Origin: Lutimaribacter pacificus
Lineage (GTDB): Bacteria; Pseudomonadota; Alphaproteobacteria; Rhodobacterales; Rhodobacteraceae
NCBI RefSeq assembly: GCF_900142185.1
Contig: NZ_FQZZ01000002.1
Location: 494,229 to 558,228 of the forward strand
Direction: 5' to 3'
Length of the DNA: 64,000 nt
Under the pieces are notes generated by a model. The model was not told where the DNA came from. It did no database searches and worked only from the letters and a program-made list of their open reading frames with translations. Shown here in pieces: positions 51,271 through 60,563 of the stretch. The position numbers were made by a program, and so were the translations under genes. Numbering within the stretch: position 1 is the first letter of the stretch; every line of letters starts with the position of its first letter.

Positions 51271-51429
51271 GCGCTGCCTCCTGTCTGCTTCCCCCGCACA
51301 ATAGGCACGCGCGCGCGCCGGTCGCAAGGGCGGGCTGACCGGTGCAATTCGCCGAGAATACGCCGCTTAACGGTTTCGCAACGCTCCGGGCCGATTCTGG
51401 GCGCGGGTGAGACAAAAACGGTGGGAGCC

Positions 51430-52257
51430 ATGACATATCAACAGCCGGGGCCGCAGGGTCTCGATTACAGGGCGTGCCGCTATGGCACGTCGCGCCTGAC
51501 ATTTCGCGGACCCGCGCGGATGCTGGACAAACCCTATATCGCGTTTCTCGGATCGACCGAGACCTACGGGAAATACATCCCCGTTCCGTTTCCCGCACTG
51601 GCCGAACAATCGTTGCAGGTGCCCTGCGTGAACCTGGGCTGTGTGAATGGCGGGCATGATACCTATCTGCATGACCCTTACGTGGTGGAAATGGCCGCGC
51701 AGGCGCGGGTCTGCGTGGTCCAGATCGGCGGCGCGCATAACATGTCGAACCGGTTTTACACGGTGCATCCGCGCCGCAACGACAGGTTTCTCAGGGCTTC
51801 GCCGCTGATGCGCCAGATTTTCCGCGATGTGGATTTCACCGATTTCGCCTTTACCCGGCACATGCTGGAAAGCCTGCGCCGCTTCGCGCCGGATCGTTTT
51901 GCGATGCTGCGCGAAGAGTTGCAGGCGGCGTGGGTCGCCCGCACGCGGCTGCTGGTTCAGCGGCTGGGCGGCCGGGCTGTGCTGCTGTGGTTCGCCGGGC
52001 ATCGCCCGCCGGACGGGCCGGACGCGAAGGGGCTGGGCCCCGATCCGCTGTTCATCGAGCGTTGGATGATCGACGCGTTGCGCGAGGATGTGGCGGATAT
52101 CGTCGATGCCACGCTCGGCACCGCGGCGCAGGCCGCGGGCGGGGCGGGGATGGTGGTGCCGCCGGGCGAAGAGCCGGTCGCCGCCGGGATGCCGGGCCCC
52201 GCCGCCCATGCCGAGGCGGCGGAGCGGCTGTTGCCGGTTCTGCGCCGGCACCTGTGA
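51430..52257 (+). CDS. DUF6473-family protein
   Basis: A 275-residue protein of the Rhodobacteraceae DUF6473 family: GLDYRACRYGTSRLTFRGP at the N-terminus, then a Rossmann-like IAFLGSTETYGKYIPVPFP, NLGCVNGGHDTYLHDP and VVQIGGAHNMSNRFYTVHP. The GST...NLG(C)xNGG...GGxHN arrangement looks like a SGNH/GDSL-type hydrolase core, but no catalytic activity is established. The frame is open 1.9 kb upstream only by chance. It converges on etfA with a shared hairpin terminator. Confidence 0.82.
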   Translation: MTYQQPGPQGLDYRACRYGTSRLTFRGPARMLDKPYIAFLGSTETYGKYIPVPFPALAEQSLQVPCVNLGCVNGGHDTYLHDPYVVEMAAQARVCVVQIGGAHNMSNRFYTVHPRRNDRFLRASPLMRQIFRDVDFTDFAFTRHMLESLRRFAPDRFAMLREELQAAWVARTRLLVQRLGGRAVLLWFAGHRPPDGPDAKGLGPDPLFIERWMIDALREDVADIVDATLGTAAQAAGGAGMVVPPGEEPVAAGMPGPAAHAEAAERLLPVLRRHL

Positions 52258-52264
52258 CCACGAA

Positions 52265-52292
52265 AAAGGCCCGCCTGTTCCAGCGGGCCTTT
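52265..52292. terminator. Bidirectional terminator between DUF6473 and etfA
   Basis: AAAGGCCCGC (52265-52274) and GCGGGCCTTT (52283-52292) form a perfect 10-base stem with an 8-base loop. The minus strand continues into TTTTT (etfA side) and the plus strand into TTTCCC. Confidence 0.88.
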
Positions 52293-52316
52293 CCCTTGTC
52301 GAACCGTTTGGGCGGT

Positions 52317-53243
52317 TCAGAGTTTCTCGATCAGTTCCGGCACGGCCTCGAACAGGTCGGCGACAAGGCCGTAATCGGCCACCTGGAAGATCGGCGCCTC
52401 TTCGTCCTTGTTGATCGCGACGATGATCTTGGAGTCCTTCATCCCCGCAAGGTGCTGGATCGCACCCGAGATGCCGACGGCGATATACAGGTCCGGCGCG
52501 ACGACCTTGCCGGTCTGGCCCACCTGCCAGTCGTTCGGCGCAAAGCCCGAGTCGACGGCCGCGCGCGATGCGCCAACGGCGGCACCCAGCTTGTCGGCCA
52601 GTTTCTCGATCAGCGCGAAATCGTCTTCCGAGCCGACGCCACGGCCGCCCGACACGACGATCCCGGCCGAGGTCAGTTCGGGGCGGTCGCTTTCGGCCAC
52701 CTTGTCCTCGACCCATTCCGACAGGCCCGAGGCAGCGGCGCCGCCCACGGTTTCCACCGCGGCCGAACCGCCGGTGCCGGCAGCGTCGAAGCTGGCGGTG
52801 CGGAAGGACACGACCTTTTTCGCGTCGCCCGATTTCACCGTCTGGATCGCGTTGCCGGCATAGATCGGGCGCTCGAACGTGTCGGCATCCACGACGCCGG
52901 ACACGTCGGTCAGCATCATCACGTCCAGCAGCGCCGCCACGCGCGGCAGCACGTTCTTGGCGTCGGTGGTGGCGGGCGCCACGATGTGATCGTAATCGCC
53001 GGCCAGCGACACGATCAGGTCAGCGGTCGATTCCGCCAGCCGGTGCCCCAGTGCGGCATCCTCGGCCACCAGCACCTTGGCCACGCCGTCGATCGTCGCG
53101 GCCTCTTTCGCGGCGTCGGCGGCCGATGCGCCCGCGCACAGCACCGTCACATCGCCCAATGCCTTGGAGGCCGTGACCGCCTTGGCGGTCGCGTCCATCG
53201 ACAATTCGCCATTGTTGACTTCGGCAAGAAGAAGAACAGCCAT
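52317..53243 (-). CDS. etfA: Electron transfer flavoprotein alpha subunit
   Basis: A 308-residue EtfA. The N-terminal [14 protein letters not shown] and the C-terminal FAD-binding domain ([57 protein letters not shown]) are complete. With EtfB it carries electrons from acyl-CoA and other dehydrogenases to ETF-ubiquinone oxidoreductase. Its ATG overlaps the etfB stop as TGATG, so the two subunits are made in step. Confidence 0.97.
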   Translation of the reverse strand: MAVLLLAEVNNGELSMDATAKAVTASKALGDVTVLCAGASAADAAKEAATIDGVAKVLVAEDAALGHRLAESTADLIVSLAGDYDHIVAPATTDAKNVLPRVAALLDVMMLTDVSGVVDADTFERPIYAGNAIQTVKSGDAKKVVSFRTASFDAAGTGGSAAVETVGGAAASGLSEWVEDKVAESDRPELTSAGIVVSGGRGVGSEDDFALIEKLADKLGAAVGASRAAVDSGFAPNDWQVGQTGKVVAPDLYIAVGISGAIQHLAGMKDSKIIVAINKDEEAPIFQVADYGLVADLFEAVPELIEKL

Positions 53244-54001
53244 CACACCGCCCCCTTTTCCTTGAGTTTCGCCACAAGCTCGTCGACCGAGCCAACCATC
53301 TCGCCGGCCGCGCGTGCCGGCGGCTCGGAGGTCTTGACCACGCTCAGCCGCGGGGTCACGTCGACGCCGTAATCGGCGGCGGTCTTTTCATCCAGCGGCT
53401 TTTTCTTCGCCTTCATGATGTTCGGCAGCGAGGCATAGCGCGGCTCGTTCAGGCGCAGGTCGACGGTGACGACCGTGGGCATCTTGACCTTGATGGTCTG
53501 CAAGCCGCCATCGACCTCGCGGGTCACCACGGCGCTGTCGCCCTCGATGTTGACCTCCGAGGCGAAAGTGGCCTGGCTCCAGCCCAGCAGCGCCGACAGC
53601 ATCTGCCCGGTGGCGTTCATGTCGTTGTCGATCGCCTGCTTGCCCGCCAGCACGAGGCCGGGCTGTTCCTCTTCCACGACCTTGGCCAGGATCTTGGCCA
53701 CGGCCAGCGGCTCGATATCCTGGTGCACGTCGTCGGCGGCCACCACCAGGATCGCCCGGTCGGCCCCCATCGCCAGCGCCGTGCGCAGCGTTTCCTGCGC
53801 CTGCTTGACGCCGATCGACACGGCGACCACCTCTTCGGCGGCGCCTTTTTCCTTCAGCCGGATCGCCTCTTCCACGGCAATCTCGTCGAACGGGTTCATC
53901 GACATCTTCACGTTGGCGAGATCGACACCGCTCCCGTCCGCCTTGACGCGGACCTTCACGTTGTAGTCGATCACGCGTTTCACAGGCACAAGCACCTTCA
54001 T
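53243..54001 (-). CDS. etfB: Electron transfer flavoprotein beta subunit
   Basis: A 252-residue Etf[21 protein letters not shown] at the start, [18 protein letters not shown], and [17 protein letters not shown] with the AMP-binding region; VREVDGG...[15 protein letters not shown] is the recognition-loop region contacting dehydrogenases. The ATG at 54001 is the family start; the open frame upstream runs through tandem repeats and is not coding. The promoter must lie between this ATG and the repeats at 54161. Confidence 0.97.
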   Translation of the reverse strand: MKVLVPVKRVIDYNVKVRVKADGSGVDLANVKMSMNPFDEIAVEEAIRLKEKGAAEEVVAVSIGVKQAQETLRTALAMGADRAILVVAADDVHQDIEPLAVAKILAKVVEEEQPGLVLAGKQAIDNDMNATGQMLSALLGWSQATFASEVNIEGDSAVVTREVDGGLQTIKVKMPTVVTVDLRLNEPRYASLPNIMKAKKKPLDEKTAADYGVDVTPRLSVVKTSEPPARAAGEMVGSVDELVAKLKEKGAV

Positions 54002-54160
54002 TGGCGTGGTCTCCCTTACAGTTGTCACGAGCCGCGTCGGCGACTCCTCCATGCGCTCTCCCGCGCTTGATATATTCTCGCGCCCGGAGGAAACAGGGAA
54101 AAAACGCCATGTTTGCGTCTTGCGACGTCGCGTCCCGCCGATTCCCCTGCTCGGACCGCT

Positions 54161-54462
54161 GCGCCGCTGACCAGGGTCAGCGGTTCGCGCCCGCCCGCGA
54201 TGCGGGCCGGGGCTTCGCCCTTCCGGTCGCCACAACGTCCACCGGACGTTGCGCCGCTGACCAGGGTCAGCGGTTCGCGCCCGCCCGCGATGCGGGCCGG
54301 GGCTTCGCCCTTCCGGTCGCCACAACGTCCACCGGACGTTGCGCCGCTGACCAGGGTCAGCGGTTCGCGCCCGCCCGCGATGCGGGCCGGGGCTTCGCCC
54401 TTCCGGTCGCCACAACGTCCACCGGACGTTGCGCCGCTGACCAGGGTCAGCGGTTCGCGCCC
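54161..54462. repeat. Perfect 90-bp tandem repeat (3.36 copies)
   Basis: Three identical 90-base units (54161-54250, 54251-54340, 54341-54430) are followed by 32 bases of a fourth. Each unit has three hairpins: CCGCTGACC/GGTCAGCGG, CCCGC/GCGGG and AACGTCC/GGACGTT. The fourth, partial copy contains the last 16 bases of the cobalamin adenosyltransferase gene, so each full unit carries a copy of that gene's end and its downstream stem. The remaining bases 54002-54160 hold the etfB leader. Confidence 0.95.
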
Positions 54463-55019
54463 GGAACCCAGAGGACGTCGGTCTTGCCGTTGTCGTTGGC
54501 GATACGCGCGGCGACGAAGAACCAGTCGCTCAACCGGTTGAGGTATCTTACGGCATCGGGGTTCACCGGCTCGACCGTGGCAAGCTCGACCGCCAGCCGT
54601 TCGGCCCGGCGGGCAACCGTCCGGCAGACATGCAACTGCGCGGCAAGGGCGGAACCGCCTGGCAGGATAAAGCTGCGCAGCGGTTCGAGGTCGCCATTCA
54701 TGGCGTCGATCTCGGCCTCCAGCCGGGCGACCTGTTCGGCCACCATGCGCAGCGGCGGGTATTCGCGCGTCGAATCCTTGTCCATGTCGGGCGTGCACAT
54801 GTCCGCGCCCAGATCGAACAGGTCGTTCTGGATACGCGCCAGCGCCTCGGCCATTCCGTCCGCCGCATGAAGCCGGGCCACGCCGACAAAGGAATTCAGC
54901 TCGTCCGAAGTGCCGTAGGTGGTGACGCGCAGCGAATGCTTGGCAACCCGTGTCCCGTTGCCCAGGGCGGTTTCGCCCTTGTCCCCGGTTCTGGTGTAGA
55001 TCTTGTTCAAGACGACCAT
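54447..55019 (-). CDS. Cob(I)alamin adenosyltransferase, PduO type
   Basis: A 190-residue ATP:cob(I)alamin adenosyltransferase. The PduO motifs are [15 protein letters not shown] (ATP loop), [15 protein letters not shown], and the C-terminal [20 protein letters not shown]. It attaches the adenosyl group to make coenzyme B12. The ATG at 55019 gives the typical [12 protein letters not shown] start. It lies 4 bases downstream of the two-helix membrane protein. Its last codons and stop lie within the partial fourth copy of the 90-bp repeat. Confidence 0.95.
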   Translation of the reverse strand: MVVLNKIYTRTGDKGETALGNGTRVAKHSLRVTTYGTSDELNSFVGVARLHAADGMAEALARIQNDLFDLGADMCTPDMDKDSTREYPPLRMVAEQVARLEAEIDAMNGDLEPLRSFILPGGSALAAQLHVCRTVARRAERLAVELATVEPVNPDAVRYLNRLSDWFFVAARIANDNGKTDVLWVPGANR

Positions 55020-55023
55020 ATGC

Positions 55024-55230
55024 TCAGTTCCCTCCGCCACGCAGCCAGACGAACAGCAGGATCAGCACGACCGCAAAGAACTGCGCGGCGATGCGCAGCT
55101 TCATCATCTGGTTCGATTTCTTGGCGGCCTCCATCGTGCCCTTGCCGAAATGCGAGATGCCCAGAATCAGGATGCCCACGACCGCCAGGCAGGCCGCGGC
55201 AACCACGAAGAAAAGCGGGTCGTCTGCCAT
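55024..55230 (-). CDS. Twin-transmembrane-helix small protein (HIG1-like)
   Basis: A 68-residue protein with two membrane helices (FFVVAAACLAVVGILILG and RIAAQFFAVVLILLFVWL) joined by a basic loop (KGTMEAAKKSNQMMKL). It resembles the bacterial hypoxia-induced-protein (HIG1) domain family; in alphaproteobacteria related proteins influence respiratory complexes. It is co-transcribed with the adenosyltransferase gene (4-base gap). Confidence 0.85.
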   Translation of the reverse strand: MADDPLFFVVAAACLAVVGILILGISHFGKGTMEAAKKSNQMMKLRIAAQFFAVVLILLFVWLRGGGN

Positions 55231-55299
55231 TTGCCCTTCGTCCCTTGTTGGTTTGCCTGTCCCATGTAGGCGGTGCGGCGGGAAAAGCGAACCGGAAAT

Positions 55300-56127
55300 T
55301 CACCCCCTGGCCAAAATCCAGTCCAGCGCCCGGGTGGGCAGGATGCGGCGCAGCGCGCCCGCGATATGGGTCGGCGTGGTCACGTAATACCGCGCCCGCG
55401 GCCTGCGCGCCTCAAGCGCGCGGATCAGCTTTTTCGTCACCGCCGAGGGCGGCAGTTCGAACATGTCCTTGCCGCGCGCCTCGTAGAGCCGTTTCAGCAG
55501 CCTGGCGCGATACTGGTCTGCGCGGGGGCTGTTTTCCCAGTCGATCCAGCGTTCGAAATGCGGGATCGAGTTGACGCGGATCTTTGACGTGACGGGGCCG
55601 GGTTCGATCAGCACGACATGGATCGGGGTGTCGCGCATCTCGATCCGCAGCGTGTCGGTCAGCCCTTCGAGCGCGAATTTCGTGCTGTTGTAGGCCGCGC
55701 GCCAGGGCTGCGCGACCAGCCCCAGGACCGACGAGCAGTTGACGATCCGCCCGTGCCCCTGCGCGCGCATCACCGGGATCACGCGGGTCGTCAGGTCGTG
55801 CCAGCCGAACAGGTTGGCCTCGAATATCGCGCGCAGGGCGTCGCGCGGCAGATCCTCGGCCGCGCCGGGGCAGGCATAGGCGCCGTTGTTGAACAGCGCA
55901 TCCAGCGTGCCGCCGGTGGCGGCCAGCACCTGTTCCAGCGCGGCGGCGATGCTGTCGGGATCGCTGTAGTCAAGCTGCACGGCCTCGAACCCCTCGGCGG
56001 CCAGCCGGTCCACGTCGGCCTGCTGGCGGCAGGCGGCAAAGACGCGCCAGCCCTGCGCGCGCAGCCCGTGCGCCGCGTCATGGCCGATGCCCGAGGAACA
56101 TCCGGTGATAAGGATCGATCTGCTCAT
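55300..56127 (-). CDS. Short-chain dehydrogenase/reductase
   Basis: A 275-residue classical SDR: cofactor motif TGCSSGIG (8-15), FNNGAY (an NNAG variant) and the catalytic Ser in NCSSVLGL with YNSTKFA. Cofactor choice is suggested as NADP by the Arg in ACRQQ. The long C-terminus (RARYYVTTPTHIAGALRRIL) resembles SDR family members that act on retinoid- or steroid-like lipids. Substrate unknown. It lies 37 bases downstream of the SH3 protein gene. Confidence 0.92.
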   Translation of the reverse strand: MSRSILITGCSSGIGHDAAHGLRAQGWRVFAACRQQADVDRLAAEGFEAVQLDYSDPDSIAAALEQVLAATGGTLDALFNNGAYACPGAAEDLPRDALRAIFEANLFGWHDLTTRVIPVMRAQGHGRIVNCSSVLGLVAQPWRAAYNSTKFALEGLTDTLRIEMRDTPIHVVLIEPGPVTSKIRVNSIPHFERWIDWENSPRADQYRARLLKRLYEARGKDMFELPPSAVTKKLIRALEARRPRARYYVTTPTHIAGALRRILPTRALDWILARG

Positions 56128-56164
56128 GCGCGCGATTTCTGGCGAAAACCGCGCGGTTTGGCAA

Positions 56165-56707
56165 TCACCCGGCGGCGGCTGTCACCAGCGTGTCGGACAT
56201 CCAGCCGATCCGCCCGGTTCCGACGACCCGCAGTTTCAGCCATCCCTCGCCCGGATCGCCCAGCACCTCGACGACCTCGCCCAGCCGCAGCTTGGCGATG
56301 ATCCCGTGTTTCGTGCCGGGACCCGTCCGCAGGTTCACCACGCTGCCGCTGATCTCGCGGATGTCCTTTGGCGGTGGCGCGGCCGGTTCCGCCGCGGCGA
56401 GCGTCACGGTGGCCGGTCGGGGCGTGGCGATGGCCGCGGCCTTTTCGATTGCGGGCGCGATCCCGGCGGGGGCGGCGACGGCGGCGGTGATGCCGGGCAG
56501 GCCGGTCAGGTCGAGCGCCGCGCGCGACACCTCGGCCCCGGGGCGGGGTGCGCCGGCGATCCCGGTCACCGGGACATGGGGCGCCCTGAACACGGTATAG
56601 GATTCGGCCTGCAGCGACCCCGCGCGCGGCTCGTAACCCGGGCCGCCGCTCAATTCATAAAAACCCCAGCCGAGAAAGGCAAAAGTCACAAGGATCAAAC
56701 GCCACAT
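56165..56707 (-). CDS. SH3-domain (bacterial SH3_3) envelope protein
   Basis: A 180-residue protein with an N-terminal membrane helix or signal anchor (WRLILVTFAFLGWGFYELSGG), a Pro/Ala-rich linker of about 90 residues and a C-terminal SH3_3 domain (GSVVNLRTGPGTKHGIIAKL, GEGWLKLRVVGTGRIGWM). Likely an inner-membrane-anchored periplasmic protein that binds cell-wall peptides. The start ATG at 56707 is chosen over an upstream in-frame ATG by homology. It is divergent from parC. Confidence 0.85.
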   Translation of the reverse strand: MWRLILVTFAFLGWGFYELSGGPGYEPRAGSLQAESYTVFRAPHVPVTGIAGAPRPGAEVSRAALDLTGLPGITAAVAAPAGIAPAIEKAAAIATPRPATVTLAAAEPAAPPPKDIREISGSVVNLRTGPGTKHGIIAKLRLGEVVEVLGDPGEGWLKLRVVGTGRIGWMSDTLVTAAAG

Positions 56708-56860
56708 ACCGAACCCCCCAAAACGCAGCACCACACCGGCGGCAAAATTCCGCTTACCTTTCTTATACACGATTCGGAATGAGTCTTGAGGGGTATTTCC
56801 GGCGCGAATTCCCCCAATGCCGCTTTACGGGGAATCGCGCTGCGTCTATCAGACATGCCT

Positions 56861-59287
56861 ATGAGCGATGTGAACGACGATCCCGAGGGCGGCCTGCCCA
56901 GCATGTCCGAACCGCTGCGCCGCGCCATCGGCGAGCGTTACCTGACCTATGCGCTGAGCACGATCATGCACCGTGCGCTGCCCGATGCGCGCGACGGGCT
57001 GAAGCCCGTGCACCGGCGTATTTTGTATGCCATGAGCCGGCTGCGCCTGTCGCCCACGGGGAAGTTCCTGAAATCCGCCAAGATCAGCGGCGACACGATG
57101 GGCGATTTCCACCCCCATGGCGACGCGGCGATCTATGACGCGATGGCGCGGCTGGCGCAGGATTTCGCGGTGCGTTACCCGCTGGTCGACGGGCAGGGGA
57201 ATTTCGGCAATATCGATGGCGACAACCCCGCCGCCAGCCGATACACCGAGGCGCGGATGACCATCATGGCCGAGGCGCTGCTTGAGGGGCTGGATGAGAA
57301 CGCCGTCGATTTCCGCCCCAACTATGACGGTCGCCTGACCGAACCGGCGGTGCTGCCCGCGGCCTATCCGAACCTTCTGGCCAACGGGTCGTCGGGGATC
57401 GCGGTTGGCATGGCCACCAATATCCCGCCGCACAATATCGACGAGCTGATCGGCGCCTGCCTGCACCTGATCAAGACGCCCGACGCGCGCGACGATACCC
57501 TGCTGCAATACGTACCCGGCCCCGATTTCCCGACCGGCGGGATCATCGTCGAGCCGCCCGAGAACATCGCCGAGGCCTATCGCACCGGGCGCGGCGCGTT
57601 CCGCCTGCGCAGCAAATGGGAGACCGAGGATCTGGGCCGTGGCCAGTGGCAGGTCGTGGTGACGGAAATCCCCTACCAGGTGCAGAAGTCCAAGCTGATC
57701 GAGAAAATCGCCGAGCTGATCCAGACCAAGAAGGTGCCGATCCTGGCCGATGTGCGCGACGAAAGCGCCGACGATATCCGCATCGTTCTGGAGCCGCGCT
57801 CCAAGAACGTCGATCCCGAGGTCTTGATGGGGATGCTGTTCCGCAATTCCGACCTGGAAACGCGGTTCAGCCTGAACATGAACGTGCTGATCGACGGGGT
57901 GACGCCCAGGGTCTGTTCGCTGAAAGAGGTGTTGCGCGCCTTTCTCGATCACCGGCGCGAGGTGCTGATGCGCCGCGCCGCACACCGGCTGGCCAGGATC
58001 GACCACCGGCTCGAGGTGCTCGAAGGGCTGATGGTGGCGTTCCTGAACCTCGACCGGGTGATCGACATCATTCGCTATGACGACGATCCGAAGGCCGCAC
58101 TGATGTACGAGGACTGGTCGGCGGGCCACCAGGCGACGATCCGGCGCGCCACGTCCGAGGCCGATTACTTCTCGCCCCTGCTGGGGGTGGATCGCGCGGC
58201 GCTGGTGCTGGTGGCCGATCCCACCGCCGACCTGCCCGACGCGCTGGCCGACGAGGGCGAGGCGCAGGGCGGCGTGCCGCAGCGGTTCGACGGGCGCGAA
58301 GAGGGGCTTTCGGACATCCAGGCCGAGGCGATCCTGAACATCCGCCTGCGGTCGTTGCGCCGCCTGGAAGAGCTGGAACTGCGCGCCGAGCAGGACAGGC
58401 TGATGGCCGAACGCGCCGACATCATGGACCTGCTGGAAGACGACAGCCTGCAATGGGCCCGCGTGGCCGACGAGCTGCGCGAGGTGCGCAAGAAATTCGG
58501 CGCCAAATCCGAAGGCGGCGCGCGCCGCACCCAGTTCGCCGAGGCCGGAGAGGTCGAGGAAGTGCCGCTTGAGGCGATGATCGACCGCGAGCCGATCACC
58601 GTCGTTTGCAGCCAGATGGGCTGGATTCGGGCGATGACCGGCCATATCGACCTGACCCGCGAGCTGAAGTTCAAGGATGGCGACGGGCCGCGTTTTATCT
58701 TCCATGCCGAAACCACCGACCGGCTGCTGGTCTTTGCCTCGAACGGGCGCTTCTATACGTTGCAGGCCGCCAACCTGCCCGGCGGGCGCGGCATGGGCGA
58801 ACCCCTGCGCCTGATGGTGGACCTGCCGAACGAGGCCGGGATCGTCGATCTGTTCATCCACAAACCGGGGCGCAAGCTGCTGGTGGCGTCCAGCGCCGGT
58901 GACGGTTTCGTGGTGCCCGAGGACGACATCGTGGCCCAGACCCGCAGCGGCAAGCAGGTGCTGAACGTCCGGGGCGACGTGCGCGCGCAGGTCTGCACGC
59001 CGGTAAGCGGGGACAGCGTCGCCGTGGTGGGCGAGAACCGCAAGGTGCTGGTCTTCGATCTGGCCGAGCTGCCGGAAATGGCGCGCGGCAAGGGCGTGCG
59101 CCTGCAGAAATACAAGGATGGCGGGTTGTCCGACGCGCGCACCTTCCAGCGCGAGGACGGGCTGAGCTGGCGCGACCCGGCCGGGCGCACGCGCAACGAA
59201 ACCGAGCTTGCGGAATGGACCGGCAAACGCGCAAGCGCCGGCCGCATGGCGCCGCGCGGCTTTCCCAGGGACAACAAATTCACCTGA
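56861..59287 (+). CDS. parC: DNA topoisomerase IV subunit A
   Basis: An 808-residue type IIA topoisomerase subunit that decatenates daughter chromosomes with Par[21 protein letters not shown] and the catalytic Tyr128 in [11 protein letters not shown] are clear. It has the ParC C-terminal beta-pinwheel in short form ([36 protein letters not shown]). In the quinolone region [10 protein letters not shown], residues Ala89 and Asp93 stand where E. coli ParC has Ser80 and Glu84. The start is ATG 56861 or 56855; neither has a strong ribosome-binding site. Confidence 0.95.
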   Translation: MSDVNDDPEGGLPSMSEPLRRAIGERYLTYALSTIMHRALPDARDGLKPVHRRILYAMSRLRLSPTGKFLKSAKISGDTMGDFHPHGDAAIYDAMARLAQDFAVRYPLVDGQGNFGNIDGDNPAASRYTEARMTIMAEALLEGLDENAVDFRPNYDGRLTEPAVLPAAYPNLLANGSSGIAVGMATNIPPHNIDELIGACLHLIKTPDARDDTLLQYVPGPDFPTGGIIVEPPENIAEAYRTGRGAFRLRSKWETEDLGRGQWQVVVTEIPYQVQKSKLIEKIAELIQTKKVPILADVRDESADDIRIVLEPRSKNVDPEVLMGMLFRNSDLETRFSLNMNVLIDGVTPRVCSLKEVLRAFLDHRREVLMRRAAHRLARIDHRLEVLEGLMVAFLNLDRVIDIIRYDDDPKAALMYEDWSAGHQATIRRATSEADYFSPLLGVDRAALVLVADPTADLPDALADEGEAQGGVPQRFDGREEGLSDIQAEAILNIRLRSLRRLEELELRAEQDRLMAERADIMDLLEDDSLQWARVADELREVRKKFGAKSEGGARRTQFAEAGEVEEVPLEAMIDREPITVVCSQMGWIRAMTGHIDLTRELKFKDGDGPRFIFHAETTDRLLVFASNGRFYTLQAANLPGGRGMGEPLRLMVDLPNEAGIVDLFIHKPGRKLLVASSAGDGFVVPEDDIVAQTRSGKQVLNVRGDVRAQVCTPVSGDSVAVVGENRKVLVFDLAELPEMARGKGVRLQKYKDGGLSDARTFQREDGLSWRDPAGRTRNETELAEWTGKRASAGRMAPRGFPRDNKFT

Positions 59288-59371
59288 AACCTGCCATACC
59301 GGCGTCAGATTCGTCTGTGAGTGATCGTTCCCGGGATTTGAGAGAGCATATTCCGAGAGAGAGGACATGTA

Positions 59372-60559
59372 ATGAGTGAGATCCGTTACGCGGATGCCCG
59401 GTATACCGGCCAGTCCGGCCCGATCTTCGGCCTGTCGCTGAAGGTGGCTGTCCTGACGCTGCTTACCCTGGGCATCTATCGCTTCTGGGGCAAAAGCCGG
59501 ATCAGGCGCTATGTCTGGTCCTCGGCCGAGCTGGATGGCGACCGGTTCGAATATACCGGCACCGGGCTCGAGAAATTCCTGGGCTTCCTGATGGCCGTGG
59601 TCTTTCTGGCGGTCTACCTGGGGGTGGTGCAGATCGGGCTGACCTTCATCGGCCTGACCCTGCTGGGCGAGCCGGAAACCGATGCCGGGATGGCGGCGCA
59701 GGCGCTGGCCTTCAACCTGACCTTCCTGTCGCTGGTGCCATTCCTGCTGTTCGCCCTCTACCGCGCGCGGCGCTACAAGCTGGCGCGCACCCGCTGGCGC
59801 GGCATCCGCTTCGGCATGGACAAGGGGGCCTGGGGCTATGCATTCCGTGCCATCGGCCATTACATCCTGACGATCCTGACGCTGGGCATCCTGTTGCCGC
59901 GGCAGAGCTTTCACCTTGAGAAATACATGACCGACCGCATGTGGTTCGGCGACACGCGGTTCGAACAGGGCGGCCGGTGGCAGGATCTGTACGCCCCGAT
60001 GAAGCATGTCTTCATCGGGCTCGCGGTGATCCTGCTGGGGCTGGCGGCCGGGATTGCGCTGGATATGGGGCTGCTTCTGGTCGCGCTGCCGGTGATCGGC
60101 CTGCTCTGGCTGACGATCGGGGTCATCCATTACCGGGTGCAGAGCTTTGCCTATCTGACCAGCCACAAGACGCTGGGCGGCCAGATCGCCTTTGACGCGC
60201 GGCCGCAGACCTCGACCGTGATCATGACCTATGTCGTGGGCGGCATCGTGATCGGCCTTGCCGTGGCGATCATCGGCGGCCTGCTGGGGGCGGTGTTCCT
60301 GACCACGGTCGAGGGGATAGCCACCGCCATGCCCCCGGTCGGGGTGATGATCCTGCTGATCCTGGGCTATGTTGCGATGATCCTTGGCGCCGGGGCCGCG
60401 ACGACGGCGCTGATCGTGCAGCCGATCGTCGCGCATTACGTCGATACCTTCACCGCGATCAACATAGACGCGGCAAACGCGATCCGTCAGCGGGTGGCCG
60501 ATCGCGGCGCCGATGCCGAGGGCTTTGCCGACGCGCTGGATATCGGCGGCGCGATCTGA
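59372..60559 (+). CDS. YjgN-family (DUF898) membrane protein
   Basis: A 395-residue DUF898 protein with about eight to nine membrane helices. The family motif LTLLTLGIYRFWGKSRIRRYVW comes at the N-terminus in two overlapping pieces, and LTILTLGILLPRQSFHLEKY repeats the pattern later, so it is built from two related halves. Function unknown. Its stop is 4 bases before the M48 peptidase start, so the two are an operon. Confidence 0.9.
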   Translation: MSEIRYADARYTGQSGPIFGLSLKVAVLTLLTLGIYRFWGKSRIRRYVWSSAELDGDRFEYTGTGLEKFLGFLMAVVFLAVYLGVVQIGLTFIGLTLLGEPETDAGMAAQALAFNLTFLSLVPFLLFALYRARRYKLARTRWRGIRFGMDKGAWGYAFRAIGHYILTILTLGILLPRQSFHLEKYMTDRMWFGDTRFEQGGRWQDLYAPMKHVFIGLAVILLGLAAGIALDMGLLLVALPVIGLLWLTIGVIHYRVQSFAYLTSHKTLGGQIAFDARPQTSTVIMTYVVGGIVIGLAVAIIGGLLGAVFLTTVEGIATAMPPVGVMILLILGYVAMILGAGAATTALIVQPIVAHYVDTFTAINIDAANAIRQRVADRGADAEGFADALDIGGAI

Positions 60560-60563
60560 GGCG

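Noticed and set aside
49543..52257. A 904-codon plus-strand frame across three loci
   Set aside because: It runs through the 8-oxoguanine deaminase and antisense to the dehydrogenase. Only its last 276 codons (from 51430) are a real gene, DUF6473.
54002..54415. N-terminal extension of EtfB with 30-residue repeats
   Set aside because: The repeats are a 90-base DNA tandem repeat; EtfB homologues start at the ATG at 54001.
54161..54462. CRISPR array
   Set aside because: The 90-base units are directly joined and identical with no variable spacers, and no cas genes are near.
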